A stretch of DNA of 22,910 nucleotides from Holophaga sp. (lineage in GTDB: Bacteria; Acidobacteriota; Holophagae; Holophagales; Holophagaceae). Positions within the stretch are counted from its first letter, which is position 1. Each line of letters starts with the position of its first letter. Positions 1 to 7,323 of the stretch are shown one piece after another. Made by a program: the position numbers and the translations under genes. The notes below the pieces were generated by a model. The model was not told the origin of the DNA. It saw nothing but the letters and a program-made list of their open reading frames with translations, and ran no database searches. The stretch spans positions 1 through 22,910 of the forward strand of contig JARLGP010000261.1 of assembly GCA_031292735.1 (NCBI GenBank), read 5' to 3'.

Positions 1-1
1 C

Positions 2-109
2 CCCACTGGAGCGAAGGTGTCTGACGAGGACCTGGCCAGGGTGAACCTCGAGAAGGGTGAGTTTCATGGCGAGTGGAACTACTCCATCACACCAGGCTCA
101 AGCGGATAA
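2..109 (+). CDS. ISAzo13-family transposase, C-terminal fragment cut by window edge
   Basis: The frame beginning at base 2 is open from the window edge to a TAA stop at 107-109. Its 35 residues include SDEDLARVNLEKGEFHGEWN, which aligns without gaps to the C-terminus of the complete ISAzo13-family transposase nearby (TDKDLAEVRIEKSEFQGAWN). It is therefore the tail of a second, divergent member of the same DDE transposase family, running in the opposite direction. The rest of the gene lies outside the window, so it cannot be judged intact or broken. A CCTAA at 137-141 matches the outermost five bases of the neighbouring element's right end and may be this element's right terminus. Confidence 0.8.
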   Translation, partial: PTGAKVSDEDLARVNLEKGEFHGEWNYSITPGSSG

Positions 110-271
110 TTTTGACCATGTTGTTTATGGACGATGCCTAACCATCTGCTGGTGCTGGATCTGGCCCACCGCCAGTGGCCCATCCCGGTGGAGCTCCGGT
201 CCAGCGTCCACCTTCTGGTGGGCGCGGGCGCCCAGGAGCGGGCCGGGCGCCGGGTCATCCCATCCCGTCGC

Positions 272-297
272 TTAGGATTACGGACAAAATTAGTTTG
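272..297 (+). repeat. Left terminal inverted repeat of the ISAzo13-family element
   Basis: It begins TTAGGATTACGGACAAAA and matches the right end in inverted orientation. The best-conserved blocks are the outer TTAGGA and the inner GACAAAA. It lies immediately downstream of the transposase stop codon. Confidence 0.75.
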
Positions 298-1536
298 TTA
301 TTTTGCGTTTGGGAGAATCGAATAGTTCCACGCTCCCTGGAACTCTGACTTCTCGATTCGAACTTCCGCCAGATCCTTGTCCGTGATTTTCCTGCCGAGT
401 TCGTATTTGCCCGGGTCGAGGCTGGCCTGGATCCTGAGGCCCTTGCGGGTTGTTACTGAGCCGATGAGGCTGACAACGGCCTCCAGGCTCACCAGGGGAC
501 GCCCCCGCCAGTTCTGGGTAATGTGGCAGAACATCTGGTGCTCGATCTTGTTCCACTTGCTGGTGCCGGGCGGGAAGTGGCAAACCGAGATGGTCAACCC
601 CGTCTCATTCGCCAGCTTCTGAAGATTGAGTTTCCAGGCTCGGGCACGATAGCCATTGCTGCCGCCACAATCTGCAGTCACGAGAAGGCGCGTGGCCTCC
701 GGATACATCGGATGCCCCATTTGCTGCCACCAGGATCGAATGGCGTTGACCGCGAATTTTGGCGTGTCATGATCATTGCCGACCGTCACCCAGCCTTTGT
801 TGGCTGCTACGTCGTAAATACCATAGGGCACTGCCTTCGCCACTGTTGGATCAGGAAAATCGTGATCCAGGACGTGCTCAGGCTTGCCTTTGGGCTGCCA
901 TTCTTTCCCACCGTTCTTGTACTCTCCGATCAACTCTTTCTTCTTGGTGTCAACCGAAATCACCGGCTGCCCGTCTTCTTGGAAGGCCATGGCCTGCTTG
1001 TTTATGTGGGCAAACTGCCCATCTCGATCAGGGTGAATCTCGCCCTCCTTGGACTTCCGGTTCGCCTGAAGACTATAGCCCTGGGCCATGAGCATCCTTC
1101 CAACTGTTTTCCAGGAAACCTTGTGGCCGAGCTGACGCAAAGCCGCAGCCAAGTGCTCAGTGCTCTTCGAGGTCCAGCGCAAGGGAGACATCGGATCACC
1201 CCGGGTCGCTGGAGCCACCAGCAACTCCAGGTCACGGACCAAGCTCGGATCGCCATCGGCCAAACTCTTCCGTCCCGCGCCCTCTATTCGCACGCGGCCG
1301 GCTTTAAAAGGCTTGGCGTATTCGCCGGCAGCCATGCCATGTGCGGCCTTGAGCGCGGTATGAATCGTTTGGCGACTGAGTCCAGTCACCTCCGAAACAA
1401 GGGTGATGCCGCCCCATCCGAGGGCCTCGGATTCTGCGATTGCCCAAAGCCTTCTGGCTCGCTCATCGAGCATTGGGGAAATCATGTCCCATTTGGCCTG
1501 GATAGCTGTTTTGTCCATGCCTAAAGTGTGGAACAT
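298..1536 (-). CDS. ISAzo13-family DDE transposase
   Basis: This 412-residue protein would catalyse cut-and-join transposition of the surrounding element. It belongs to the ISAzo13 (Rhodopirellula-type DDE) family. The N-terminal third has helix-turn-helix-like segments around GLSRQTIHTALKAAHG and the GAGRKS motif. The catalytic core includes VISVDTKKKELIG (first Asp), LLVTADCGGSNG (second Asp) and FPPGTSKWNKIEHQMF (final Glu region). The C-terminus ends in EFQGAWNYSILPN. The length is typical of the family. The first ATG is at 1536 with only a weak GGA upstream. A second ATG at 1518 begins MDKTAIQ and is an equally plausible start. The reading frame is intact, which suggests a recent insertion. 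A 333-residue antisense open frame on the + strand is a shadow. Confidence 0.92.
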   Translation of the reverse strand: MFHTLGMDKTAIQAKWDMISPMLDERARRLWAIAESEALGWGGITLVSEVTGLSRQTIHTALKAAHGMAAGEYAKPFKAGRVRIEGAGRKSLADGDPSLVRDLELLVAPATRGDPMSPLRWTSKSTEHLAAALRQLGHKVSWKTVGRMLMAQGYSLQANRKSKEGEIHPDRDGQFAHINKQAMAFQEDGQPVISVDTKKKELIGEYKNGGKEWQPKGKPEHVLDHDFPDPTVAKAVPYGIYDVAANKGWVTVGNDHDTPKFAVNAIRSWWQQMGHPMYPEATRLLVTADCGGSNGYRARAWKLNLQKLANETGLTISVCHFPPGTSKWNKIEHQMFCHITQNWRGRPLVSLEAVVSLIGSVTTRKGLRIQASLDPGKYELGRKITDKDLAEVRIEKSEFQGAWNYSILPNAK

Positions 1537-1549
1537 TTTCCATAAAAGT

Positions 1550-1575
1550 CAATTTATTTTTGTCTGCAGTCCTAA
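1550..1575 (-). repeat. Right terminal inverted repeat of the ISAzo13-family element
   Basis: Read on the - strand it begins TTAGGACTGCAGACAAAA and mirrors the left end. It sits just upstream of the transposase start, so the transposase promoter may overlap this end. Confidence 0.75.
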
Positions 1576-1919
1576 CGCCAGCATTGACCGGCACGGCCCC
1601 GGCGGCGCGCTGAAGGGAGGACGGCCGATGGAATGGTGATGCCGGCTTGGAGGATCGCTTGCGGGGCTGTGTCCGGAGTCGAATGCCCGGTTAGGCAATA
1701 CGGCAACGCTTTTCGCTGAAAGCAGCGGCACGACTGAATTTGAAGTGAAGGATTTGAAGTGAAGCGTTGATGCACATATACCGGCCAACTGGCCAATTCC
1801 AGGGTACCGATTCCTACTGGTGATGGTGACAAGGCGGTTCTGACAATTGCTGGTGGAATGAGCGTCCACGAAAGACACGCCGCGCTCGGCGCCACTGGGA
1901 TGGACGAAATGAGGCATGT
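1576..1919. other. Gene-poor stretch between the insertion sequence and a secreted protein gene
   Basis: No convincing gene is seen here. Short open frames on both strands lack ribosome sites and look like no known family. The stretch holds the CGC target copy at 1576-1578 and a 14-bp tandem duplication at 1737-1764. It also holds TTAGGCAATACGGCAA at 1691-1706, which loosely resembles the insertion sequence terminus. Its composition is more AT-rich than the core genes, which fits acquired or decayed DNA. Confidence 0.5.
1737..1764 (+). repeat. 14-bp tandem duplication
   Basis: AATTTGAAGTGAAG at 1737-1750 is followed at once by GATTTGAAGTGAAG at 1751-1764. The copies differ only in the first base. 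It lies in non-coding DNA and its function is unknown. Confidence 0.8.
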
Positions 1920-2351
1920 CTACTCAAGTTTAGTTTCAGCGTTCCTTGGATCTCCTTTGTGGAATTTTGGCATCCGGTGTGTCTTTAGCCGATAGATACC
2001 ATTTGCTGTTACACCATATCCAAACCCACAGTCGCAAGTATCTGTGTCCTCCCTGATGACCACCTCTTTTTCGTGAAACTCGAAGACAATTCGGCATCGG
2101 CCAAATTCTGTTGACTGGAAGGTACCAATACGCCCGTTGAATTTCATTTCACCGCCAACGAAGCCTGAATTAAAGGATGGGCCACCTCGGTAGCACTCCA
2201 ACTGAAATCGGGCGGTTCCATTCTTCTGAGCTACGCGGAGAAATCCACCTGCTTCATTTAAGCCAGACCAGGACCAAGTGCCTGTAGCGAAGTTGACTGG
2301 CTGAGCAGCCAGCAAACTCGTAAGGGAAATCACAATAAGTGTGAATCGCAT
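1920..2351 (-). CDS. Small secreted protein of unknown function
   Basis: I chose the ATG at 2351 because the 143-residue product then begins with a clean signal peptide: MRF, then a hydrophobic run TLIVISLTSLLA, with likely cleavage near residues 16-18. A longer frame reaches 2504, but that extension looks non-coding. The mature part is predicted to be beta-rich, with four cysteines (about residues 53, 86, 106 and 108) and the motif CDCGFGYGV followed by NGIY. The pattern 'C-G-F-G-x-x-V ... G-x-Y' recurs in small secreted bacterial proteins of unknown function. The four cysteines could form two disulfides, consistent with export. The gene is AT-rich beside its neighbours and lies in the accessory region, suggesting horizontal acquisition. 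The ribosome site is weak (AAGG about nine bases upstream). Confidence 0.65.
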   Translation of the reverse strand: MRFTLIVISLTSLLAAQPVNFATGTWSWSGLNEAGGFLRVAQKNGTARFQLECYRGGPSFNSGFVGGEMKFNGRIGTFQSTEFGRCRIVFEFHEKEVVIREDTDTCDCGFGYGVTANGIYRLKTHRMPKFHKGDPRNAETKLE

Positions 2352-2601
2352 GAGAGGCCTTGATCTCTTGGATGGACTAACAGATTGGATGGTAACCAGA
2401 ATACCAATCCCAAAAGGCACAAATACAAAGATTTCGGTAACGCTAAATGATTGAATGCGAGCCGAAGCCTTGCGCATCCCCTCGCGGTGGAAGCAGGCAA
2501 CCAAGGTATTTTACTTGACTCCGACCTTGGTGGGAGAGCGACGCGACGTAGTTGTTCCACTTTGATCAAGAGATATAGAGGGACCCGGCCACGTTGGTCC
2601 C

Positions 2602-2838
2602 CTAGGACGCGCGGTCCACGGTCGCGGGATGGACGGCGCTCTGGTCCATCCAGTCCGTGGCTCCGGCCCAGGGAATCAGGGTCCGCCGCCCCACTTTGAT
2701 GAACCGGATTTTCCCCTCGTTCTTCAGGCGGTAGAACAGGGTCCGGCCGATGCCGAATGCCGCGCAAAATTCGTTGACCGAGAGGGCGGCGCGGAAGGGC
2801 ACGACGAGGCCGGGTTCGGAATGGATATGCATACTCAT
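2602..2838 (-). CDS. Excisionase/AlpA-like helix-turn-helix DNA-binding protein
   Basis: This 78-residue protein has one compact MerR/excisionase-type winged helix. The segment SVNEFCAAFGIGRTLFYRLK (about residues 20-39) supplies the helix-turn-helix, and KIRFIKVGRRTLIP (about 43-56) supplies the wing strand that is typical of Xis and AlpA proteins. Such proteins direct excision of integrated elements or regulate their integrase genes. The start at 2838 is well supported by GGGGAGAG four bases upstream. A longer frame back to 3321 lacks coding character. The gene is transcribed away from the orphan gene at 3107 and lies in the accessory region next to tRNA-Phe, consistent with a mobile-island function. 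No partner integrase is visible in the window. Confidence 0.8.
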   Translation of the reverse strand: MSMHIHSEPGLVVPFRAALSVNEFCAAFGIGRTLFYRLKNEGKIRFIKVGRRTLIPWAGATDWMDQSAVHPATVDRAS

Positions 2839-3106
2839 GGTTCTCTCCCCAGGTAAGGGTCCAAGCAGACCGGGGCCCACCCACCTGGACAGGGGGAGTT
2901 CCGGCTCGAGGGGCGCTCCTCGTTTCGACTTCCGGTGTTCACTTGCCAACACCGGCGCGCCATGCTGGTGCTGTCCCAGACTGTCCGCGAATGTGCGCGG
3001 GCGGGTGGAAGATCTGGGCGCAGAGTCTGGCCCGATTTGCCCAGACCTTGCACACAGCCTATGGGGACTGGCTTCCAGCCGCCCCCCCCCGGAGACCCGA
3101 CAGGCC

Positions 3107-3586
3107 ATGCACCCCAGCGGAAAAGACTTGCACAAGTGGATCCGCCAGGGGCTGGCGATCATGGGCCCGTTTCCGGCCGGGGCCGATGTTCTGCTCGCTC
3201 TGGCCGGCAAGGCACCCGGAGCCCTGCGCGGAAAAACCCCGATCCGCTTTCTGAGGGAGATCATCCAGGCGCTGACCGATGGCTTCCAGAAAGCCGGCAA
3301 CGCCACCCGTGGGGCAGCCACCTACCGGCAGCGCCAAGCTGAGGTCCCGGATTTCCCGGAACAGGTCCAGGCCTGGGCAGCGCAGGCCCTGAGCCGGTGC
3401 CGGGAGTCCCTGGTCCATGGCGCCGCCCCCGGGGAGTTATGGTCCCCGGGCAGCGATCCGGCCCGGGCCAAGCTGGTGAAGGAGCTCCTCTTCTCCGACC
3501 CGCCATTCTCGACGGGCGAAGTTTCCATTTCCTGGCCCACGACCAGGGCCTGGAGCCCCGAGTCTCCATCCGTAGAGCAACCCTAG
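3107..3586 (+). CDS. Orphan protein of unknown function
   Basis: This 159-residue frame starts at ATG 3107, where the codons become coding-like: mostly G or C in third positions, with balanced amino acid use. GGAG lies 12 bases upstream, a rather long spacing. The product begins MHPSGKDLHKWIRQ and is mostly polar and helical, with no signal peptide, membrane span or metal-binding motif. The segment KTPIRFLREIIQALTDGFQK looks like an amphipathic helix. The last 30 residues are Pro/Ser-rich and probably disordered. I do not recognise a family. It ends four bases before the A/T-rich tract of the tRNA-Phe terminator and may share that hairpin. It could be accessory-island cargo. The antisense frames here are weaker. 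Confidence 0.5.
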   Translation: MHPSGKDLHKWIRQGLAIMGPFPAGADVLLALAGKAPGALRGKTPIRFLREIIQALTDGFQKAGNATRGAATYRQRQAEVPDFPEQVQAWAAQALSRCRESLVHGAAPGELWSPGSDPARAKLVKELLFSDPPFSTGEVSISWPTTRAWSPESPSVEQP

Positions 3587-3589
3587 AGC

Positions 3590-3623
3590 AAAAAGAGAAA
3601 AGCCTCGATCCAGGATCGAGGCT
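3590..3623 (-). terminator. Rho-independent terminator of tRNA-Phe
   Basis: AGCCTCGATC at 3601-3610 and its perfect complement GATCGAGGCT at 3614-3623 form a 10-bp stem with a 3-base loop. On the - strand the stem is followed by TTTTCTCTTTTT, so the terminator points the same way as tRNA-Phe and lies 16 bases past its CCA end. On the + strand the hairpin might also end the orphan gene, but the T-run there is weaker. Confidence 0.85.
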
Positions 3624-3639
3624 AAGTGCTTGGTTTTAT

Positions 3640-3715
3640 TGGTGCCCGGAGACGGAGTTGAACCGCCGACACATGGATTTTCAGTCCATTGCTCTACCAA
3701 CTGAGCTATCCGGGC
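3640..3715 (-). tRNA. tRNA-Phe (anticodon GAA)
   Basis: Read on the - strand, the acceptor stem GCCCGGA pairs with TCCGGGC, followed by discriminator A and an encoded CCA. The D arm contains AGCTCAGTTGGTAGAGC. The anticodon loop CTGAAAA carries GAA for phenylalanine, and the T arm contains GTTCAAC. The full 76-nt cloverleaf is present. Its 3' end faces the accessory region at lower coordinates, the usual arrangement when an element has integrated into a tRNA gene. Confidence 0.97.
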
Positions 3716-3725
3716 CTAGCGTTCA

Positions 3726-3753
3726 ATGGTACCAGAGCCTCGCACATTTTCAA
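3726..3753 (-). promoter_or_regulatory. Candidate sigma-70-type promoter for tRNA-Phe
   Basis: On the - strand TTGAAA (3753-3748), a 16-base spacer and TACCAT (3731-3726) precede the tRNA 5' end by about ten bases. A short inverted repeat (TCGCAC at 3740-3745, GTGCGA at 3754-3759) flanks the -35 box. The assignment rests on consensus and position only. Confidence 0.5.
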
Positions 3754-3802
3754 GTGCGAAGCGCAGCGGGCTCGGGCATTCTTTAAGTTCGGAGTGAATG
3801 GC

Positions 3803-4480
3803 ATGGTTTCACATGGCAAAGACAAAGTCATCCAGGTGCAGAAACCTGCACAAAGCCTGCAGGCCTTCCAGAAGAAGGTGGCCACGGGCGAAGACATCCA
3901 GGTGGGCTACCTGAAGCCGCTGCTGATGGTGGCCGGGATCCTGGTGGTGGCGTTTGCCGCCTATTTCGGGTTCCGGGCGAACCGGGCCGCGTCCCTGGAA
4001 AAGCACCAGACCGCCCTGGCCGATCTGCAGATCGAGGTGCTGGGCGACCAGACCACCCCGCCCTCCCCCGAGGTCCTGGAACAGCGCATGCGCGAGCGCC
4101 TGCCCCGGCTGGAGGCCCTGGCCAAATCCTCGCCCCGGGACGACCGCGCCGTGACGGAGGGACTCCTGGCCACCTGGCGCCTGCAGCTGGGCGAAAAGGG
4201 CGCCGCTCCGGCCGTTCAGACCGACCCCTGGAGCCGGCTGCGGCTGGCCCGCAAGCAGGTGGCCGAAGGCCAGGCCCAGGAGGCCGCCGCCACCCTCGCC
4301 TCCCTGCGCGGCAACGCGGGTCCGGACCAGGCCTGGGCCCCCATCTTCTGGTCCACCCTGCTGGACGCCGACCGGCTCCAGGGCAACCGGGACCAGGCCT
4401 GGAAGGACCTGGCGGACTACAAGGCCCGGTTCAAGCAGCTGGTGGACCCGGGACTGGAACGGATGCTGGCCGGCGTCTGA
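3803..4480 (+). CDS. Single-pass membrane protein with helical periplasmic domain (YfgM/TPR-like)
   Basis: The start ATG at 3803 has GGAG eight bases upstream and gives 225 residues. A short charged cytoplasmic segment (1-35) is followed by one hydrophobic span of about residues 36-57 containing LLMVAGILVVAFAAYFGF. The remaining ~165 residues are Ala/Leu/Gln-rich helices resembling degenerate tetratricopeptide repeats, for example ARKQVAEGQAQEAAATLASL and DADRLQGNRDQAWKDLADYK. This layout matches YfgM-type proteins, which attach to the translocon and assist exported proteins, but the similarity is structural and I cannot confirm membership. The phosphorylase gene follows after 33 bases on the same strand, so the two may be co-transcribed. 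Confidence 0.75.
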   Translation: MVSHGKDKVIQVQKPAQSLQAFQKKVATGEDIQVGYLKPLLMVAGILVVAFAAYFGFRANRAASLEKHQTALADLQIEVLGDQTTPPSPEVLEQRMRERLPRLEALAKSSPRDDRAVTEGLLATWRLQLGEKGAAPAVQTDPWSRLRLARKQVAEGQAQEAAATLASLRGNAGPDQAWAPIFWSTLLDADRLQGNRDQAWKDLADYKARFKQLVDPGLERMLAGV

Positions 4481-4513
4481 TCCCGCACCGGCCGGGCCCG
4501 GCGAGGACGCTCC

Positions 4514-5809
4514 ATGCGCATGTACGACCTGATCTACACCAAGAAGACCGGCGGGCGGCTCAGCCCTGAGCAGATCGCCTTCTGGGTGGAGGGCGTCACC
4601 CGCGGCACCGTCCCCGACGAGCAGAGCGCGGCCCTGCTCATGGCCATCTGCTGGCGGGGCATGGATACCCGGGAGACCGTGGCCCTCACCCTGGCCATGC
4701 GCGATTCGGGGCTGAAGGAGGACCTTTCCTCGCTGCCGGGGGTGAAGGTGGACAAGCACTCCACCGGCGGCGTCGGGGACAAGACCACCTTGATCCTCGG
4801 CCCCATCGTCGCCGCCTGCGGGGTGCCCTGCGCCATGCTCAGCGGCCGCGGGCTGGGGCACACCGGCGGGACCGTGGACAAGTACGCGGCCATTCCCGGA
4901 CTGCGGGTGGAACTGGATCCGGAGGCCTTCCGCGCCAGCCTGCGCGCCACCGGGTTCGCCAACAGCGCCCAGACCGCGGACATCTGCCCGGCCGACCGCA
5001 GGCTCTACGGCCTGCGCGACGTCACCGCCACGGTGGAATCCATTCCGCTCATCACCGCCAGCGTCATGTGCAAGAAGCTGGCCGGCGGCTGCGACGCCCT
5101 GGTGCTGGACGTGAAGTGCGGCGCCGGGGCCTTCATGAAGTCCCGTGAGGACGCCCGGGCCCTGGCCCAGGCCATGGTGGCCGTGGGCCAGGCCCAGGGC
5201 CTGCGCGTCAAGGCGCTGGTCACCCGCATGGAGGAGCCGCTCGGCTGGGCCATCGGCAATGCCTTGGAGGTCATGGAGGCGGTGGAGATCCTGAAGGGGC
5301 GGCACGCGTCCGACCTCGCCCAGTTGAGCTTCCGGCTGGCCGCGGAAATGCTGATCCTGGGCGGCGGCGCCGGAACCTTGCCGGAGGCCCAGGCGCAGGT
5401 GGCTTCCGCCCTGGCCAGCGGCCGGGCCATGGAGCGTTTTCGCACCTGGGTGGCCTTCAACGGTGGAGATCCCAGGGCCCTGGACGATTTCAGCCTGCTG
5501 CCGGGCTGCCGGCGGACCGTGGTGGTGCGGGCGGAAACCGCGGGCTTCGTCCAGGCTGTGGACAGCCGGGCCCTGGGCCTGCTGGCCATGGAGCTGGGCG
5601 CGGGCCGGAGCAGCCAGGCCGACCCCCTGGACCTGGGGGTCGGCCTCCGGGTGCAGGCGCGGGTGGGCCAGCGGGTGGAAGCCGGACAGCCGTTGCTCAC
5701 CCTGTACTGCAACGACCGCGAGGTGGACCAGCTGCCGCCCGGGTGGATCACCCTCGGGCCGAGCCCGTGCGAGCCTTCCCCATGGCTTCTGGAAAGCATC
5801 GAGCCCTGA
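4514..5809 (+). CDS. Pyrimidine-nucleoside (thymidine) phosphorylase
   Basis: This cytoplasmic enzyme of pyrimidine salvage cleaves thymidine, deoxyuridine and often uridine with phosphate, giving the base and (deoxy)ribose 1-phosphate. The 431-residue length is typical. The phosphate-binding segment KHSTGGVGDK is at residues 81-90 and the family signature SGRGLGHTGGT at 110-120. The pyrimidine-binding residues Arg168, Ser183 and Lys187 fall in LYGLRDVTATVESIPLI and SVMCKK. The C-terminal third is the usual alpha/beta domain (RVEAGQPLLTLY). The start is supported by GAGGA six bases upstream, and ATG at 4520 is the alternative. Sequence alone does not separate the thymidine-specific form (deoA) from the broader pyrimidine form (pdp), so no symbol is given. 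The downstream ubiD-type gene is 47 bases away. Confidence 0.95.
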   Translation: MRMYDLIYTKKTGGRLSPEQIAFWVEGVTRGTVPDEQSAALLMAICWRGMDTRETVALTLAMRDSGLKEDLSSLPGVKVDKHSTGGVGDKTTLILGPIVAACGVPCAMLSGRGLGHTGGTVDKYAAIPGLRVELDPEAFRASLRATGFANSAQTADICPADRRLYGLRDVTATVESIPLITASVMCKKLAGGCDALVLDVKCGAGAFMKSREDARALAQAMVAVGQAQGLRVKALVTRMEEPLGWAIGNALEVMEAVEILKGRHASDLAQLSFRLAAEMLILGGGAGTLPEAQAQVASALASGRAMERFRTWVAFNGGDPRALDDFSLLPGCRRTVVVRAETAGFVQAVDSRALGLLAMELGAGRSSQADPLDLGVGLRVQARVGQRVEAGQPLLTLYCNDREVDQLPPGWITLGPSPCEPSPWLLESIEP

Positions 5810-5856
5810 GGCCGGCGGAAACCGATTTGTGTGGAAACGGATGATCGAGGTGGTGC

Positions 5857-7320
5857 ATGGCCCGGGATTTCCAGACCTTTCTGAAACAGTTGGAGGCCAG
5901 CGGCGAGCTGAAGCGGGTGGCCGCCGAGGTGGATCCCTACCTGGAAGCCGGCGCCATCGCCGATCGGGTCGCCAAGCAGCCTGGCGGCGGCTCCGCCCTG
6001 CTGTTCGACCGGATCAAGGGCGCCGCCATGCCGGTGGCCATGAACGTGTTCGGCAGCGCCCGGCGCATGGCCATGGCGCTGGGGGTGGACCAGGATCCGG
6101 CCGGACTGGACGCGGTGGCCGCACGCATCGAGAAGCTGATCCAGGAAGCCATGCCCAGGCCGGGCGGCAGCTTCCTGGACAAGCTCGCCAAGCTGCCGAT
6201 GCTGGCGGAGGTGGGGGGCTGGATGCCCAAGACCGTGCGCAAGGGCATCTGCCAGGAGGTGGTGTGGCGCGGCGACGACGCCCGCATCTCCCGGCTCCCG
6301 GTGCTCACCACCTGGCCGGAGGATGGCGGCCCGTTCATCACCCTGGGCCTGGGGCACACCCTGCGCCGGGGCCAGCGGAACATGGGCCTGTACCGGCTCC
6401 AGGTCTACGATGACCACACCCTCGGATTCCACACCCAGCTGCACCACGACGGGGCCCGGGCCCGCACCGGCTACGGCCCCGGCGAGCGGATGCCGGTGGC
6501 CATCAGCTTCGGCGGCGACCCCGCGCTCACCTATGCCGCCACCGCGCCGCTGCCGCCGTTCCTGTCGGAGATCATGTTCACCGGCTTCCTGCGCGGCGAG
6601 GGGGTGGAGATGGTCCGCTGCGTCAGCAACGAGCTGGAGGTGCCGGCGGATTCCGAACTGGTGATCGAAGGCTGGGTGGACCCGGGGGAGCTGCGGCGGG
6701 AGGGCCCGTTCGGCGACCACACCGGCTACTACTCCCTGGCCGACGACTACCCCGTCCTGCATGTGGAGGCCATCACCCAGCGGCGGAACCCGGTCTACCC
6801 GGCCACCATCGTCGGCCGCCCGCCCCAGGAGGACGCCTACCTGGGCCTGGCCACCGAACGCATCTTCCTGCCCTTGCTTAAAATGGTCCTTCCCGAAGTG
6901 GTGGACATGCACCTGCCTCCGGCCGGCGGGTTCCACAACCTGGTGATCGTCGCCATCCGCAAGGAGTACCCCGGCCACGCCCAGAAGGTCATGAACGCCA
7001 TCTGGGGCACCGGGCAGATGATGTTCAGCAAGGGCATCGTCGTGGTGGACCAGGACATCGACCCCCATGACGGCAACGAAGTCCTGTTCCGGGTCACCAG
7101 CAACGTGGACCCCCGCCGGGACCTGCTGTTCACCGAAGGCCCCCTGGACGCCCTGGACCACAGCGCCGACCGGTTCGCCTTCGGCAGCAAGGTGGGCATC
7201 GACGCCACCCGCAAAAGCCCGAAGCTGGACGGCTTCCCCCGGGAATGGCCCCGGGACCTGGCCTTCCCCGCCCAGTTGCTGGAACGGATCACTGCCCGCT
7301 GGCAGGAATTCGGCCTATGA
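5857..7320 (+). CDS. ubiD: UbiD-family (prenyl-FMN dependent) decarboxylase
   Basis: UbiD enzymes decarboxylate aromatic or unsaturated acids with prenylated FMN supplied by a UbiX partner, which is not visible here. At 487 residues the protein is close to E. coli UbiD and shares its long motifs, including EGPFGDHTGYYS at about residues 282-293 and EYPGHAQKVM downstream. Arg180 in NMGLYRLQVYD, Glu282 and Asp287 line up with the catalytic Arg-Glu-Glu/Asp set of the family. The start at 5857 is preceded by GAGGTGG at good spacing. The role is probably decarboxylation of the polyprenyl-hydroxybenzoate or menaquinone intermediate in quinone synthesis, but UbiD paralogues also act on other aromatic acids and the substrate cannot be read from sequence. 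The gene converges on the repeat protein gene. Confidence 0.92.
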   Translation: MARDFQTFLKQLEASGELKRVAAEVDPYLEAGAIADRVAKQPGGGSALLFDRIKGAAMPVAMNVFGSARRMAMALGVDQDPAGLDAVAARIEKLIQEAMPRPGGSFLDKLAKLPMLAEVGGWMPKTVRKGICQEVVWRGDDARISRLPVLTTWPEDGGPFITLGLGHTLRRGQRNMGLYRLQVYDDHTLGFHTQLHHDGARARTGYGPGERMPVAISFGGDPALTYAATAPLPPFLSEIMFTGFLRGEGVEMVRCVSNELEVPADSELVIEGWVDPGELRREGPFGDHTGYYSLADDYPVLHVEAITQRRNPVYPATIVGRPPQEDAYLGLATERIFLPLLKMVLPEVVDMHLPPAGGFHNLVIVAIRKEYPGHAQKVMNAIWGTGQMMFSKGIVVVDQDIDPHDGNEVLFRVTSNVDPRRDLLFTEGPLDALDHSADRFAFGSKVGIDATRKSPKLDGFPREWPRDLAFPAQLLERITARWQEFGL

Positions 7321-7323
7321 GAA

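Larger units (their letters stand above)
272..1575 (-). mobile_element. Complete ISAzo13-family insertion sequence (about 1.3 kb)
   Basis: The element carries one transposase gene read on the - strand. The left terminus from base 272 inward reads TTAGGATTACGGACAAAA. The right terminus from base 1575 inward on the - strand reads TTAGGACTGCAGACAAAA. These agree at 15 of the outer 18 positions, and weaker similarity continues inward. CGC at 269-271 and CGC at 1576-1578 flank the element and fit a 3-bp target duplication. The transposase reads through without a stop, so the copy may be active. The exact boundaries are inferred from the repeats. No second copy is visible to confirm them. Confidence 0.8.

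Noticed and set aside
142..271. Short + strand frame between the two transposase genes as a separate gene
   Set aside because: It is interrupted by the insertion sequence, stops soon after when the element is removed, and has no recognisable similarity or ribosome site.
1691..1706. TTAGGCAATACGGCAA as a leftover insertion sequence end
   Set aside because: It resembles the terminus only loosely and has no partner end or transposase fragment next to it.
1549..1917. Small - strand frames of 107-122 residues beside the insertion sequence
   Set aside because: They run into the element's terminal repeat, lack ribosome sites and have non-protein-like composition.
5005..7161. A 718-residue antisense frame over the phosphorylase and UbiD genes
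   Set aside because: It spans two real genes, has no recognisable domain and shows antisense-type composition.
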